Below, piece after piece: positions 8,252 to 16,884 of a stretch of DNA of 64,000 nt. The translations under genes and the position numbers were made by a program. Within the stretch, counting starts at the first letter, position 1. Each line of letters begins with the position of its first letter. Source of the DNA: JAFAGX01 sp963759875. GTDB lineage: Bacteria; Acidobacteriota; Terriglobia; Terriglobales; Acidobacteriaceae. A model generated the notes under the pieces. It saw nothing but the letters and a program-made list of their open reading frames with translations. It was not told where the DNA came from and searched no databases. The stretch is taken from positions 372,001 through 436,000 of the forward strand of contig CAVXBB010000015.1 in the NCBI GenBank assembly GCA_963759875.1, written 5' to 3'.

Positions 8252-9033
8252 GCTTTCTGCGGCTCCTGTACCGGGTGATCATGCAAGTAACCCAGCAGTT
8301 TGGTCTCGAGCATGCGTGGGTTCATGCCTTCCAGAATAGAGATCACGCCCTCCAGCATTATTTCCCGCCGGACGTGCTCCTGGCGGCTCTTGATCTTCAG
8401 TTTGCCGGAAGACGGAAGGAACAGAAGGTTTGCAGAACCGACGCCATAGATGGTGGCGACGAATGCGACGGCGATGCCCTTGCCGACTTCGTCGATGTTC
8501 TGCAGGTGCTGCATCACCTGGATCAAGCCCAGCACTGCTCCGATAATGCCGATCGTGGGCGCGAAGCCTCCGGCGGATTCGAAGACCTGCGCAATCTTTT
8601 CAGCGTGCTCCGCCTGGTTATCCAACTCAAGTTCCATCATTTTCCGTAGTTCTTCAGGATCCGTGCCGTCGACGGCCAGCATCAGTGTCTTCTTGAGGAA
8701 GGGATCCTTAATGTTGGCCAGCTGAGAATCCAGCGAAACGATTCCGTTCTTTCGTGCCTGATTGGCAAAACCAACCAGATCTTGCACCAGCTTGCCTGAG
8801 TCCTGAGCCTTATCAAGAAAAACGTGGCCCAATTTCTTGAACGCTTGCAGCACCACGGACAGAGGAAACTGAACCATCACCGCTCCAATGGTTCCACCGA
8901 AGACGATCATGGCTGCGGTCGGCTGAAGCACCTGGGCGATTTTGCCGCCCTCAATGAGAAGGCCGGCCAGAATGCCTCCGATGGCGAGGAATATTCCTGC
9001 AAACGTGCTCTTATCCACGGGGGAATCTCCCAT
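8248..9033 (-). CDS. motA: Flagellar motor stator protein MotA (pair 2)
   Basis: A MotA/PomA-type protein of 261 residues with four membrane segments (first TFAGIFLAIGGILAGLLIEGG; last two around APTIGIIGAVLGLIQVM and GIAVAFVATIYGVGSANLLF). The internal ATG at 9033 (MGDSPVDKST) is the start, since the frame upstream has no MotA features and runs into flbD. The gene overlaps flbD by 23 bases and motB by 4, so the three are translated as one unit. Confidence 0.95.
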   Translation of the reverse strand: MGDSPVDKSTFAGIFLAIGGILAGLLIEGGKIAQVLQPTAAMIVFGGTIGAVMVQFPLSVVLQAFKKLGHVFLDKAQDSGKLVQDLVGFANQARKNGIVSLDSQLANIKDPFLKKTLMLAVDGTDPEELRKMMELELDNQAEHAEKIAQVFESAGGFAPTIGIIGAVLGLIQVMQHLQNIDEVGKGIAVAFVATIYGVGSANLLFLPSSGKLKIKSRQEHVRREIMLEGVISILEGMNPRMLETKLLGYLHDHPVQEPQKA

Positions 9034-9292
9034 GTTCGACCGGATGGTTCTCAGCCGGACTTTTCGGGCTTGCAGAAGCGGTGTGTGGATCCACGCCGAA
9101 GGTCGGCAGTCCCGCCAATAGGGAACGGCGGAAGGCAACAATCCGCTTGATCACCTCGTCCGGGTTCTCGAGCACCACGATCTTTTCGCCGTTGGTCAAA
9201 GTAAGAACGGTGTCCGGGGCGTTCTCAATGAATTTAATGAGATCACTATTGACGACCACGGTCTGGTGGTTGAGTCGCGTGAGGTTGATCAT
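9011..9292 (-). CDS. flbD: FlbD-family flagellar protein
   Basis: The 93-residue protein carries the FlbD-family core in its first 60 residues (MINLTRLNHQTVVVNSDLI, TVLTLTNGEKIVVLE, VIKRIVAFRR). This small family is usually encoded beside motAB or flgE; its molecular role is poorly defined and it is unrelated to the Caulobacter activator of the same name. The C-terminal 30 residues are a polar extension. First gene of the flbD-motA-motB-motA-motB cluster. Confidence 0.88.
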   Translation of the reverse strand: MINLTRLNHQTVVVNSDLIKFIENAPDTVLTLTNGEKIVVLENPDEVIKRIVAFRRSLLAGLPTFGVDPHTASASPKSPAENHPVEHGRFPRG

Positions 9293-9340
9293 CGGCGTTC
9301 CAGCGTGGGGCAGTGAAGTCGTATTCAGTGCCGGGCCAAT

Positions 9341-9364
9341 TAATCGGCACTAGGAAGGGAACTT
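9341..9364 (-). promoter_or_regulatory. Possible sigma-28 promoter of flbD-motAB pair 2
   Basis: A perfect GCCGATTA box lies 49 bases before flbD on the minus strand. The matching -35 is weak (AGAAGTTC, 10 bases away). The same octamer elsewhere in the window is found only in intergenic DNA, mostly before flagellar-regulon genes, which supports it. Confidence 0.4.
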
Positions 9365-9394
9365 CTGCAAAGCGCGCTCGTGGAAAGTTGCACT

Positions 9395-9418
9395 CTGGTA
9401 ATCGAGAAAGGTTACCAG
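9395..9418. repeat. Inverted repeat CTGGTAA-N10-TTACCAG
   Basis: A perfect 7-bp inverted repeat in the gap between divergent flbD and the glycosylation operon. Size and spacing fit a dimeric regulator's operator. It lies about 80 bases upstream of the sigma-54-type site at 9498, a typical enhancer position. No run of T follows on either side, so a terminator is unlikely. Confidence 0.45.
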
Positions 9419-9497
9419 ACTGTTGCCCAGCGCGGAGGTTAGTGGTCGGAAATGGTGGCGCCGGGCCCGGGGCCCTCGTTTTTATTAGAGCCGGATG

Positions 9498-9513
9498 AGG
9501 CCATAGGATTGCA
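9498..9513 (+). promoter_or_regulatory. Putative sigma-54 promoter of the glycosylation operon
   Basis: The plus strand reads AGGCCATAGGATTGCA: GG-N10-GC with a perfect TTGCA -12 element. The predicted start near 9524 is about 70 bases before the glycosyltransferase ATG. Confidence 0.55.
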
Positions 9514-9595
9514 CTCGCTTTAAGGCTTAGTTACCGGGGCACTATTGTGCCGCAAGAGAGGTGTGATCCGGCCCGGGCTTTTCAAAGAAAAAGTG

Positions 9596-11206
9596 ATGCG
9601 ACGATTTCAAATCATCCTAGTTCAACCGGAGGGATTCCCTCACACGGAAGCTTTCCGTGAAGTTGCAGAGACCTTGCAATTCGGATTGCGGGCACTAGGG
9701 CACGGTGTGCAAATTCAGGACAACCTAGTAGATGCAGCGTCGACGAACATTTTCCTTGGAGCGCATTTGCTCCCGCCTGAACAGGCTTCAAATGTGCCAC
9801 GCGGTTCAATTATCTACAACCTCGAGCAACTGGGCGGACCGAACCTGCCGAAGGACTATTACGAACTGGCTTGCAAGAGGCAAGTATGGGACTACAGCCT
9901 CCAGAACATCGAGAAATGGAAAACGCTGAACTGCAGTTCTGTACCGCTCCACGTGCCGCTCGGATATGTTCCGGAATTGAGCAGAATTCAGTCCGCACCT
10001 CAACAGGATATCGATGTTCTTTTCTATGGTTCGCTTAATGAGCGCCGGAGCCGCATCCTTGCCACCCTAAAGAATGCTGGGGTTAAGGTACACACAGTTT
10101 TTGGTCTTTATGGCAAAGATCGAGATGAGCTGATCGCTCGCTCAAAAATCGTGCTCAACGTTCACTTCTACGAGACGAAGGTTTTTGAAATGGTTCGAGT
10201 TTCGTATCTGCTGGCGAACTCGAAAGCGGTGGTCACGGAATGTTCCTCGGATGTTCCGGCAGACAGCAGCCTAACCGGGCCGGTTTTGAGCCTGCCCTAC
10301 GATTCACTGGTTGAAGGCTGTCTGGCGCTCCTCAAGGATGTGGAACAACGACGAGAACTGGAGAAGCGGGCACTGAGCTGGTTTTCCCAACAACGCGAGC
10401 CGGAGATTCTAAGAAAGGCGATAGAGCAAATGGAAACGAGGACGGTCGTTCAGACGCAAAATTCATGCCTGCCACGAAAGTTGAATCTGGGAAGCGGGAA
10501 AGACTGGCGTGCGGAATATTTTAATGTGGATTGCGATGCCTACTGGGAGCCGGATGCGGTTTTGGACTTCAATCAGCCTTTGCCTATAGGCAAGCCTCTC
10601 GAGAGTCCGCGATTCGGAACCATCGTTCTGGAAAATAACTTTTTTGATGAGATCATTGCCAACGATTCCTTGGAGCATATACCTCGGCTGACCACGGCGA
10701 TGACGTCGTGCCTGAATCTTTTGCGGGTTGGCGGCCTGTTTCGCATCAGCGTGCCCTACGATCTTTCCTGGGGAGCGTGGCAGGATCCAACCCACGTGCG
10801 TGCTTTCAACGAACGAAGTTGGCTCTATTACACCGATTGGTTCTGGTACATGGGTTGGACGGAAGCACGCTTCGACCTGGTTCAGTTTGAGCTGGGGCTG
10901 AGCCCGATTGGCCAAGCTCTGAAGCAACAGCAAATGAAAAATGAAGACCTCGTTCGTCATCCGAGAGCGGTGGATTACCTGCGCGTAGTGCTCCGCAAGC
11001 GTTTGTTGACGGAAGCAGAAAAGCTACAGGTATTGGCTTATCTGAAGCGGCCAAATCGACGGGCGGCTGCGGCGCCTGCGACTGAAGCCGTCGTGGCGCA
11101 GGCGAAGAGCCTTTCCACACTAGCCGCACCCAAGTTTCACACTCCACCGGCACAAGTAATGGCCTCCGAGCCGGAGGCGCAGGGAAAACTCTCATGCAAG
11201 AGCTAG
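9596..11206 (+). CDS. Glycosyltransferase-methyltransferase fusion, probable flagellin modification
   Basis: The 536-residue protein is bimodular. Residues about 1-290 resemble CgeB-type glycosyltransferases (DVLFYGSLNERR, VLNVHFYETKVFEMVRVSYL). Residues about 310-480 are a SAM-dependent methyltransferase of the KLNLGSGKDW...NVD type, with NDSLEHIP and LLRVGGLFRISVP. The tail is Ala/Pro-rich. The ATG at 9596 (MRRFQIILV) is preferred to an upstream TTG. Its stop overlaps the next gene, and fliC lies 2.4 kb downstream in the same direction, so sugar transfer and methylation on flagellin is likely but inferred. Confidence 0.85.
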   Translation: MRRFQIILVQPEGFPHTEAFREVAETLQFGLRALGHGVQIQDNLVDAASTNIFLGAHLLPPEQASNVPRGSIIYNLEQLGGPNLPKDYYELACKRQVWDYSLQNIEKWKTLNCSSVPLHVPLGYVPELSRIQSAPQQDIDVLFYGSLNERRSRILATLKNAGVKVHTVFGLYGKDRDELIARSKIVLNVHFYETKVFEMVRVSYLLANSKAVVTECSSDVPADSSLTGPVLSLPYDSLVEGCLALLKDVEQRRELEKRALSWFSQQREPEILRKAIEQMETRTVVQTQNSCLPRKLNLGSGKDWRAEYFNVDCDAYWEPDAVLDFNQPLPIGKPLESPRFGTIVLENNFFDEIIANDSLEHIPRLTTAMTSCLNLLRVGGLFRISVPYDLSWGAWQDPTHVRAFNERSWLYYTDWFWYMGWTEARFDLVQFELGLSPIGQALKQQQMKNEDLVRHPRAVDYLRVVLRKRLLTEAEKLQVLAYLKRPNRRAAAAPATEAVVAQAKSLSTLAAPKFHTPPAQVMASEPEAQGKLSCKS

Positions 11207-11994
11207 CCGAGCTCCGCAAACTCTATTTGGATATGGTGCAGAAATGCATCATCAACACGATCTACGAGGACCCGAATCAGGGCTTCTGGTCAGCTCAGGT
11301 TTTTGACGGTCAACTCAGGGATTTGGGAAGAGACTGGCCGTCCAAAGCCCACAGCATGATTGGCAACCGCCGGATGTCGAATCTGCGAGACATCATCGAA
11401 TTCGTGATCACCAACAATATCCCTGGCGATTTCATCGAGACGGGAGTCTGGAGAGGGGGCGCCTGCATCATGGCCCGGGCGATTCTCAAAGCCTATGGGG
11501 TTAGCGATCGCCGAGTCTGGGTAGCTGATTCGTTCCGCGGTCTCCCGGAGCCAAATCCGAAGTATCCAGCCGATGCAGGCGACCAGCATCATTCTTATGC
11601 GGAATTGGCAATCTCTCTGGAAGAGGTAAAGTCCAATTTCGCCAAGTACGACTTGCTCGACCATCAGGTGGTTTTCCTGCAGGGGTGGTTCTCAGAAACT
11701 TTACCGAGGGCTCCGATCAAGAGGCTGGCCGTGCTTCGCCTCGATGGCGATATGTACGAGTCAACCATGGACGGATTACACAATCTGTATGACAAGGTCA
11801 CTTCGGGAGGATTTGTCATCGTCGATGACTTTGGTGCGGTTGCAGCTTGCCAACAGGCCATCCTGGAGTTCCGGCGGCAACGAAACATTGAAGATCCTAT
11901 CCAGAACATCGATGGAATTGGCGTATTTTGGCGCAAGTCTGCGGTTGGGGATCGAGCCCTAAGCGCAAACCTACTGGGCGTCCACACCAGTTAA
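11194..11994 (+). CDS. TylF/MycF-family O-methyltransferase
   Basis: The 266-residue protein has the hallmarks of macrocin O-methyltransferase (TylF): IETGVWRGGACIMARAIL at the SAM-binding glycine-rich loop, VWVADSFRGLPEP, LRLDGDMYESTMDGL and FVIVDDFGA, which carry the metal-binding acidic residues. Family members methylate sugar hydroxyls in antibiotics and surface glycans. It overlaps the preceding fusion gene by 13 bases, so the substrate is probably a sugar laid down by its neighbours. Confidence 0.88.
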   Translation: MQELAELRKLYLDMVQKCIINTIYEDPNQGFWSAQVFDGQLRDLGRDWPSKAHSMIGNRRMSNLRDIIEFVITNNIPGDFIETGVWRGGACIMARAILKAYGVSDRRVWVADSFRGLPEPNPKYPADAGDQHHSYAELAISLEEVKSNFAKYDLLDHQVVFLQGWFSETLPRAPIKRLAVLRLDGDMYESTMDGLHNLYDKVTSGGFVIVDDFGAVAACQQAILEFRRQRNIEDPIQNIDGIGVFWRKSAVGDRALSANLLGVHTS

Positions 11995-12010
11995 CTCCGA
12001 GAGGACTTTC

Positions 12011-13381
12011 ATGCCGACCGTTGGACTCTCAATGATTGTGAAAAACGGCGCCGAGACGCTGCGTCCTTGCCTTGAGAGTGTGCGAGATATCGTTAGTCAG
12101 ATCGTTATAGGCGATACAGGTTCCACGGATACTAGTTGTGACATCGCGCGAGAGTTTGGCGCGACCGTCATTTCTGTTCCCTGGGAGAACCACTTCGCGA
12201 ATGCCCGTAACGCGGCTCTCGTGCCGATGACCACGGATTGGGTGCTCGTGCTTGACGCCGATGAAGAACTGGATCACGACGCTAAAAAAATGCTTCCTGA
12301 TCTTCTCAAGCTACCGCAGGTGGGTGGGTATTTGGTTCCCATACGCAATTACATGCCGAACAGTTTCACCCGTGGTTGGGACCGGGTGGCCGTACCGAAC
12401 GATCACCGGCACGCGCGCGCCAAGAATGCGTTTTCCTACGTAGTTCACGAAAATTGCCGTCTGTTTCGAAGGGATTCGCGAATTTATTTTACCGGTCGAT
12501 TGCATGAACTGGTCGAGGATCAGGCGCTTGCCACAGGACTTGAACTACGCCTGGCGGGTTTTTGCATCCATCACTTTGGTCAGATGGTTGATATGGAGGC
12601 GCGCGCGCGGAAGCAAGTCTTCTACCGCGACTTGCTCCGCACCAAGCTTCAAGAACAGCCCAATGACCATCAGGGATGGACGCAGCTTGGCCTTCACGAA
12701 TTCGAGTGCTTCAACAACCCCGAGGAAGCGATGCGCTGTTTCGATAAGGCGTTAACTTTGCAGCCAGAATTCCCCGAGGCTTGGCTTTTCAAGGGGATGG
12801 TCTACCTCAATCAGGGGCGTTCCGAGCAAGCTTTAGCGGCCATAGACCATGACCAGCGAAGAGCGGTGGGCGGAGCGCTGCGGGAAGAGTTAAAGGCGGA
12901 TGCGCTGCTAAGCCTGCGCCGCTTCAAAGAGGCACGATTAGCCTATCGGCGCGCCATGAAATTGTCACCAGAGAGCGCCATGCTGGAGAGCAAGTTGGGT
13001 TATACGGAAGTTCATTTATGGCAAATCAATAGCGGGCTCGCAAAATTGCGGCGAGCGGCACGGGTAGCTGGCGATCATCACGTCATGTACGACCGGCTAT
13101 TAAAAGGCTGCATTATTGCGCGAAGGCTGCCGGAAGCTGCCGAAGCGGCCGAAAAGCTGGCTGACCTAATCCCAAACCCGAGGATCTTTCTGCGCGCGGC
13201 CAGTATACGAGCACAGCTGAAACAATGGGACCTGGCACAGGAGATCTTGTCACGAGGATTGCAGAAATTCCCGGAATCGCCCGAATTAAAGCGGGCGCTC
13301 GCAGAGGCGGGAAATCGTGCAGGGCGCCAAGCCGCTGATAGCGACAGCCGGTCACAGGTTACGCAGCCGTATCCAGCGTGA
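12011..13381 (+). CDS. Family 2 glycosyltransferase with TPR domain
   Basis: The 456-residue protein begins with a GT-A fold domain (about 1-215): LSMIVKNGAETL, IGDTGSTDTSCDIA, ARNAAL and the DxD-type motif VLDADEELD. The remaining half is helical TPR-like (WTQLGLHEFECFNNPEEAMR, ALTLQPEFPEAW and further repeats to about 430). TPR-linked glycosyltransferases often modify proteins. It is the third gene of the operon and lies 270 bases before fliC, which points to flagellin glycosylation. Confidence 0.9.
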   Translation: MPTVGLSMIVKNGAETLRPCLESVRDIVSQIVIGDTGSTDTSCDIAREFGATVISVPWENHFANARNAALVPMTTDWVLVLDADEELDHDAKKMLPDLLKLPQVGGYLVPIRNYMPNSFTRGWDRVAVPNDHRHARAKNAFSYVVHENCRLFRRDSRIYFTGRLHELVEDQALATGLELRLAGFCIHHFGQMVDMEARARKQVFYRDLLRTKLQEQPNDHQGWTQLGLHEFECFNNPEEAMRCFDKALTLQPEFPEAWLFKGMVYLNQGRSEQALAAIDHDQRRAVGGALREELKADALLSLRRFKEARLAYRRAMKLSPESAMLESKLGYTEVHLWQINSGLAKLRRAARVAGDHHVMYDRLLKGCIIARRLPEAAEAAEKLADLIPNPRIFLRAASIRAQLKQWDLAQEILSRGLQKFPESPELKRALAEAGNRAGRQAADSDSRSQVTQPYPA

Positions 13382-13650
13382 GGTCAGGGCAGAAGAATTG
13401 AGTTAGAAAATGGTGAGAACGAGCCGTAACTTCGTGAATGTAACGGCGAAGGCTGCAAAGGAGGAGCATCCAGATTTCCCATTACTGGTGCAGTTTCATC
13501 GTAACCCAAACAGGATTACTAAGGTGACTGACGAAGGAAGCGGCCTCATGCCGATCATTCCCCCGTCAAAATCAAACCCCTGCACGAAAAGGCGATTCCG
13601 GCAACGGCCGCGCGCTTCCGGGCAGGTGGCATAAACCAAGGAGATTCACC

Positions 13651-14472
13651 ATGTCACTTAGCATCCTGAACAATGTTTCATCCATGGAAGCGCAAGACTC
13701 GTTGAACATGACGCAGACGTCACTCAACAAGACTCTTCAGGCTCTTTCTACAGGCCAGAGAATCAACTCCGGTGCAGATGATGCCGCCGGACTGGCGATC
13801 GCCAACGGGTTGGAAGCGAACATTACCGCTCTCAGCCAGTCGGTGATGAACGCAACCGATGGTGTAGGCATGCTGCAGGTCGCCGATGGCGCCCTGTCGC
13901 AGGTCACCAGCATGTTGAACCGCGCTGTCACACTGGCGACGGAAGCCGCCAGCGGTACAGTTTCCGCCAGCCAGGACACCGCTCTCGATGCGGAGTATCA
14001 GTCGATCCTGACGGAAATTGGCAACATCGGAACCGCGACCACCTACAACGGCCAGCAGATCTTAACCGGTGGCGCATTGACGGTGTACATGAGCGATTCC
14101 AGCGCTAACGGCAACGCTTCGGTCGTTGTTAACATGCAAACTCTGACCACGGCGGGCCTGACTCTGAGCGGAACTGCCCTGACCAGCTCGAGCGCGGCTG
14201 CTACCGCGTTGGGCGATCTGAACACGGCCATCGCTGCGATTGCCAACTGGCGCGGTAAGCTGGGTGCAAGCTCTAACCAGCTGTCTGATGCCAGCAACGT
14301 TATGAATGCCCAGATCACCAATCTGACAAGCGCAGAGAGCGGGATCATGGATGCAGACATCGGAACAGAGACTGCCAACCTGTCCAAGTACAGCATCCTG
14401 CAGCAAACGGGTATCGCTGCACTACAACAGTCGAACTCGATGCAGCAGAACGTATTGAAGTTGCTCCAATAA
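13651..14472 (+). CDS. fliC: Flagellin
   Basis: The 273-residue flagellin keeps only the conserved D0/D1 coiled-coil ends (N-terminal NMTQTSLNKTLQALSTGQRI, SGADDAAGLAIAN; C-terminal STLQ-like YSILQQTGIAALQQSNSMQQ) joined by a short Ser/Thr/Ala-rich middle. The variable D2/D3 domains of longer flagellins are absent. A strong AAGGAG precedes the ATG. The 269-base upstream gap has GCCGATCA at 13550-13557, but a TAAGGTGA sits about ten bases farther upstream than the spacing seen elsewhere. A strong terminator follows the gene. Confidence 0.97.
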   Translation: MSLSILNNVSSMEAQDSLNMTQTSLNKTLQALSTGQRINSGADDAAGLAIANGLEANITALSQSVMNATDGVGMLQVADGALSQVTSMLNRAVTLATEAASGTVSASQDTALDAEYQSILTEIGNIGTATTYNGQQILTGGALTVYMSDSSANGNASVVVNMQTLTTAGLTLSGTALTSSSAAATALGDLNTAIAAIANWRGKLGASSNQLSDASNVMNAQITNLTSAESGIMDADIGTETANLSKYSILQQTGIAALQQSNSMQQNVLKLLQ

Positions 14473-14484
14473 CTCCACCCTGGT

Positions 14485-14522
14485 TGGTGGGACTCGGGAA
14501 CGAGTCCCACCAGCTAGTTTTT
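14485..14522 (+). terminator. Rho-independent terminator after fliC
   Basis: A 12-bp perfect stem (TGGTGGGACTCG / CGAGTCCCACCA) with a GGAA loop is followed six bases later by TTTTT. It should separate most fliC transcripts from fliD-fliS. Confidence 0.88.
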
Positions 14523-14562
14523 AAAAGTTCTTGAACGCAGGAAAACGGACTAGATCACCAAT

Positions 14563-15918
14563 ATGAGTTCTTCATCGATTAACCTCAGCTCCTTATTGTC
14601 CGCGCTGGGTTCCTCCTCCTCTGGTATTGACGTGCAGAGCGCGGTTGCCCAAGCGATCGCAGCCGATTCAGCTCCCATGCAGCAGTGGGAAAATCAACAA
14701 GCCACCCTGCAGACTCAGACCAGCGCCATTCAGTCGATCGAAGGCGATATCACCACATTGACCGACAGCCTGAATGCTCTCGGGGACCCCGCCGGGGCGC
14801 TGACTTCGATGTCAGCCGATTCTTCGAACTCGAGCGTCGTCACTGCGTCCGCGCTTGCCGGCACAGCGCCCGGAAATCACGTAGTAGTGGTGAACAACCT
14901 CGCGTCCACAGCTTCCTGGTATTCCAATTCAGTGGCGAGCGGCGACACGCAACTAGCGGCCGGCAGTTTCAGCTTGCAGGTTGGCTCGGGGCAGCCGACC
15001 GTGATCAACATCGGCGGTAGTGTTGATACGCTCAACCAGCTCGTCAGCTACATCAATGGCCTCAATCTTGGAGTGACTGCCAATGTCGTGAATGATTCCT
15101 CCGGCTCTCGCCTGGCGATCGTGAGCAACACTTCAGGAACCGCTGCCAATTTCGCAATCAGCAATGCCAGCGGCCTTAGCTTTACACAAGCGATAACGGG
15201 TCAGGATGCCGCTCTAACGATTGATGGCATTCCCATTGATAGTGCGTCGAACAGCGTAACCGGAGCGGTGAGTGGTGTGACGTTTAACTTGCAGAGCGCG
15301 GCTCCTGGTACCGAAGTCGACGTTTCGATTGCTCCCGACAGCAGCGCAGCTGCACAGGCCGTCAGCAGTTTCGTGAGCGCTTATAACAAAGTCATCGGCG
15401 ATGTGAATACGCAGTACACCGTCGGATCCAACAACCAGGAAGGTCCGCTTGGCGGTGACAGTGCGCTGCGAATGCTGCAGAGCATCCTGTTGGGCTCGGG
15501 CAGCTACACTGCAACTGGATCGATCCAGACGCTTGCTGATCTTGGCATCACGATGAACAATGATGGCACGCTAAGCTTGGATAGCTCGATACTCGACAAT
15601 GCCATACAGAACAACTTTAGCGCAGTGCAGAATTTTCTACAGGGCACCGCCTCAAATGGGTTCGTGAACTCCTTGAATACACAGGTAAGCGGGTTGACGG
15701 ATCCGGTCAGCGGCGCTTTCACCGTAGATCTGCAGAGCATCAGCAACGAGAACAACGATCTGCAGGACCAGATCAACAACTTTCAGACCTATTTGAACAA
15801 TCAACAAACGCAGCTAACCAATGAGTACAACCAAGCGGACATCCTGTTGCAGCAGTTGCCGGAAGAGGAAGCGCAGATCAACGCTGAACTGGGATATCCG
15901 CCGACCACGAAAAGCTAA
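14563..15918 (+). CDS. fliD: Flagellar filament cap protein FliD
   Basis: The 451-residue cap protein helps flagellin fold at the filament tip. Typical features are the N-terminal GIDVQSAVAQAI, the FliD N-terminal domain (about 10-105), the central domain with LTIDGIPIDSASNSVTGAVS and GVTFNLQSAAPGT, and the C-terminal coiled coil (LQDQINNFQTYLNNQQTQL). Its stop overlaps the fliS start by one base (TAATG). Confidence 0.95.
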   Translation: MSSSSINLSSLLSALGSSSSGIDVQSAVAQAIAADSAPMQQWENQQATLQTQTSAIQSIEGDITTLTDSLNALGDPAGALTSMSADSSNSSVVTASALAGTAPGNHVVVVNNLASTASWYSNSVASGDTQLAAGSFSLQVGSGQPTVINIGGSVDTLNQLVSYINGLNLGVTANVVNDSSGSRLAIVSNTSGTAANFAISNASGLSFTQAITGQDAALTIDGIPIDSASNSVTGAVSGVTFNLQSAAPGTEVDVSIAPDSSAAAQAVSSFVSAYNKVIGDVNTQYTVGSNNQEGPLGGDSALRMLQSILLGSGSYTATGSIQTLADLGITMNNDGTLSLDSSILDNAIQNNFSAVQNFLQGTASNGFVNSLNTQVSGLTDPVSGAFTVDLQSISNENNDLQDQINNFQTYLNNQQTQLTNEYNQADILLQQLPEEEAQINAELGYPPTTKS

Positions 15919-16385
15919 TGAATTTCACGGAGAGAGAAAGGACGTATTTGCGGGCCGCCATACAAAACGCCAGTCCGATAGGACTGGTCATTATTCTCTT
16001 CGACGTGCTCATTGGCGATCTGGAGCGCGTGATTGCAGCGATCGCCGCGCACGACGTGGAAAAGCGCTCTTCGGAGTTGAAACACGCTTTTTTGATCCTG
16101 CAACAGCTCGAGGGCTCTCTGGACATGAAGAACGGCGGCGAAGCGGCCAAGAATTTTTCCCGCTTCTACGCATCGATTCGTTCCAAGCTGCTGGAGGCGC
16201 ACATCAAGATCAGCCCGGAGATCGTGCGGCGCCAGGTCGAATTGCTGCTAGATGTGCGTCAAGCCTGGCAACAGAGCGACAGGCCCGATCAGTCGTCGAG
16301 ACAAAATTCGGTGCAACCGCCGGCGACCGCAGCGGCGCAACCCGCGCCCACGCAGAGCACTACCACCTCAAGCTGGACAGCGTAG
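15918..16385 (+). CDS. fliS: Flagellin export chaperone FliS
   Basis: The 155-residue protein has the four-helix FliS pattern in residues about 1-115 (SPIGLVIILFDVLIGDLERV, NGGEAAKNFSRFYASIRSKL). FliS binds the flagellin C-terminus in the cytoplasm until export. The last 40 residues are a Gln/Pro/Ser/Thr-rich tail not needed for the family fold. It is translationally coupled to fliD. Confidence 0.92.
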   Translation: MNFTERERTYLRAAIQNASPIGLVIILFDVLIGDLERVIAAIAAHDVEKRSSELKHAFLILQQLEGSLDMKNGGEAAKNFSRFYASIRSKLLEAHIKISPEIVRRQVELLLDVRQAWQQSDRPDQSSRQNSVQPPATAAAQPAPTQSTTTSSWTA

Positions 16386-16884
16386 ATGAGGCCTCGAAAT
16401 CTGATTGGATAGACATTGCGGGTCACTCCGCGTGTCGACTGCCCTAACGACGAGCACAACCGCAAGTAGATTCTCGAATTACCTAAATTTGCTGCACGAC
16501 TACAACCCAACACACAGACGAAGAGGGATTTCGAGTGTAATCGCCTTCCATGAGAAGGCCAGTCGGAGTCAAGTGGGTTGGTTCTGTTTTTGGCTGGACA
16601 TCTGCGGCTCGCTCTGCCCCGAGTTCCTTCGCCCCGACTGCAGCCCCAGGTAACAGCCCCTCGGCTTTTTTCGGATTCATGTTGCGCACGTTGCACGTCG
16701 CGATAGCACTCGTTGACCTCGCGCGAAGTCGCCCAAGCTGTATTCGCCCTAGTAACGAATTGTGCGCACGTGATTGTCTCTCCGTAGAATCGTAGGTATA
16801 GTGATCTCTTCCAGATTTACCTGTTTCCTACTTCGTTCTCCCGGCACCATCACTACAGTTTGCCCTCTTCGCGAGGAGTTGCGG
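16386..16884. other. Intergenic region after fliS
   Basis: I see no supportable gene in these 499 bases. A weak hairpin AGCC/GGCT followed by TTTTTT (16655-16671) could be a terminator of the flagellin cluster. TTGGATAGACATTGC near 16404 resembles a sigma-54 site, but its spacing is one base short. Confidence 0.35.

Noticed and set aside
13410..13634. 74-codon frame upstream of fliC
   Set aside because: No ribosome site or domain; it covers the region expected to be the fliC leader.
16404..16420. Sigma-54-like TTGGATAGACATTGC after fliS
   Set aside because: GG to GC spacing is 9, not 10.
16655..16671. Terminator after fliS
   Set aside because: Only a 4-bp stem; kept as a weak note in the intergenic entry.
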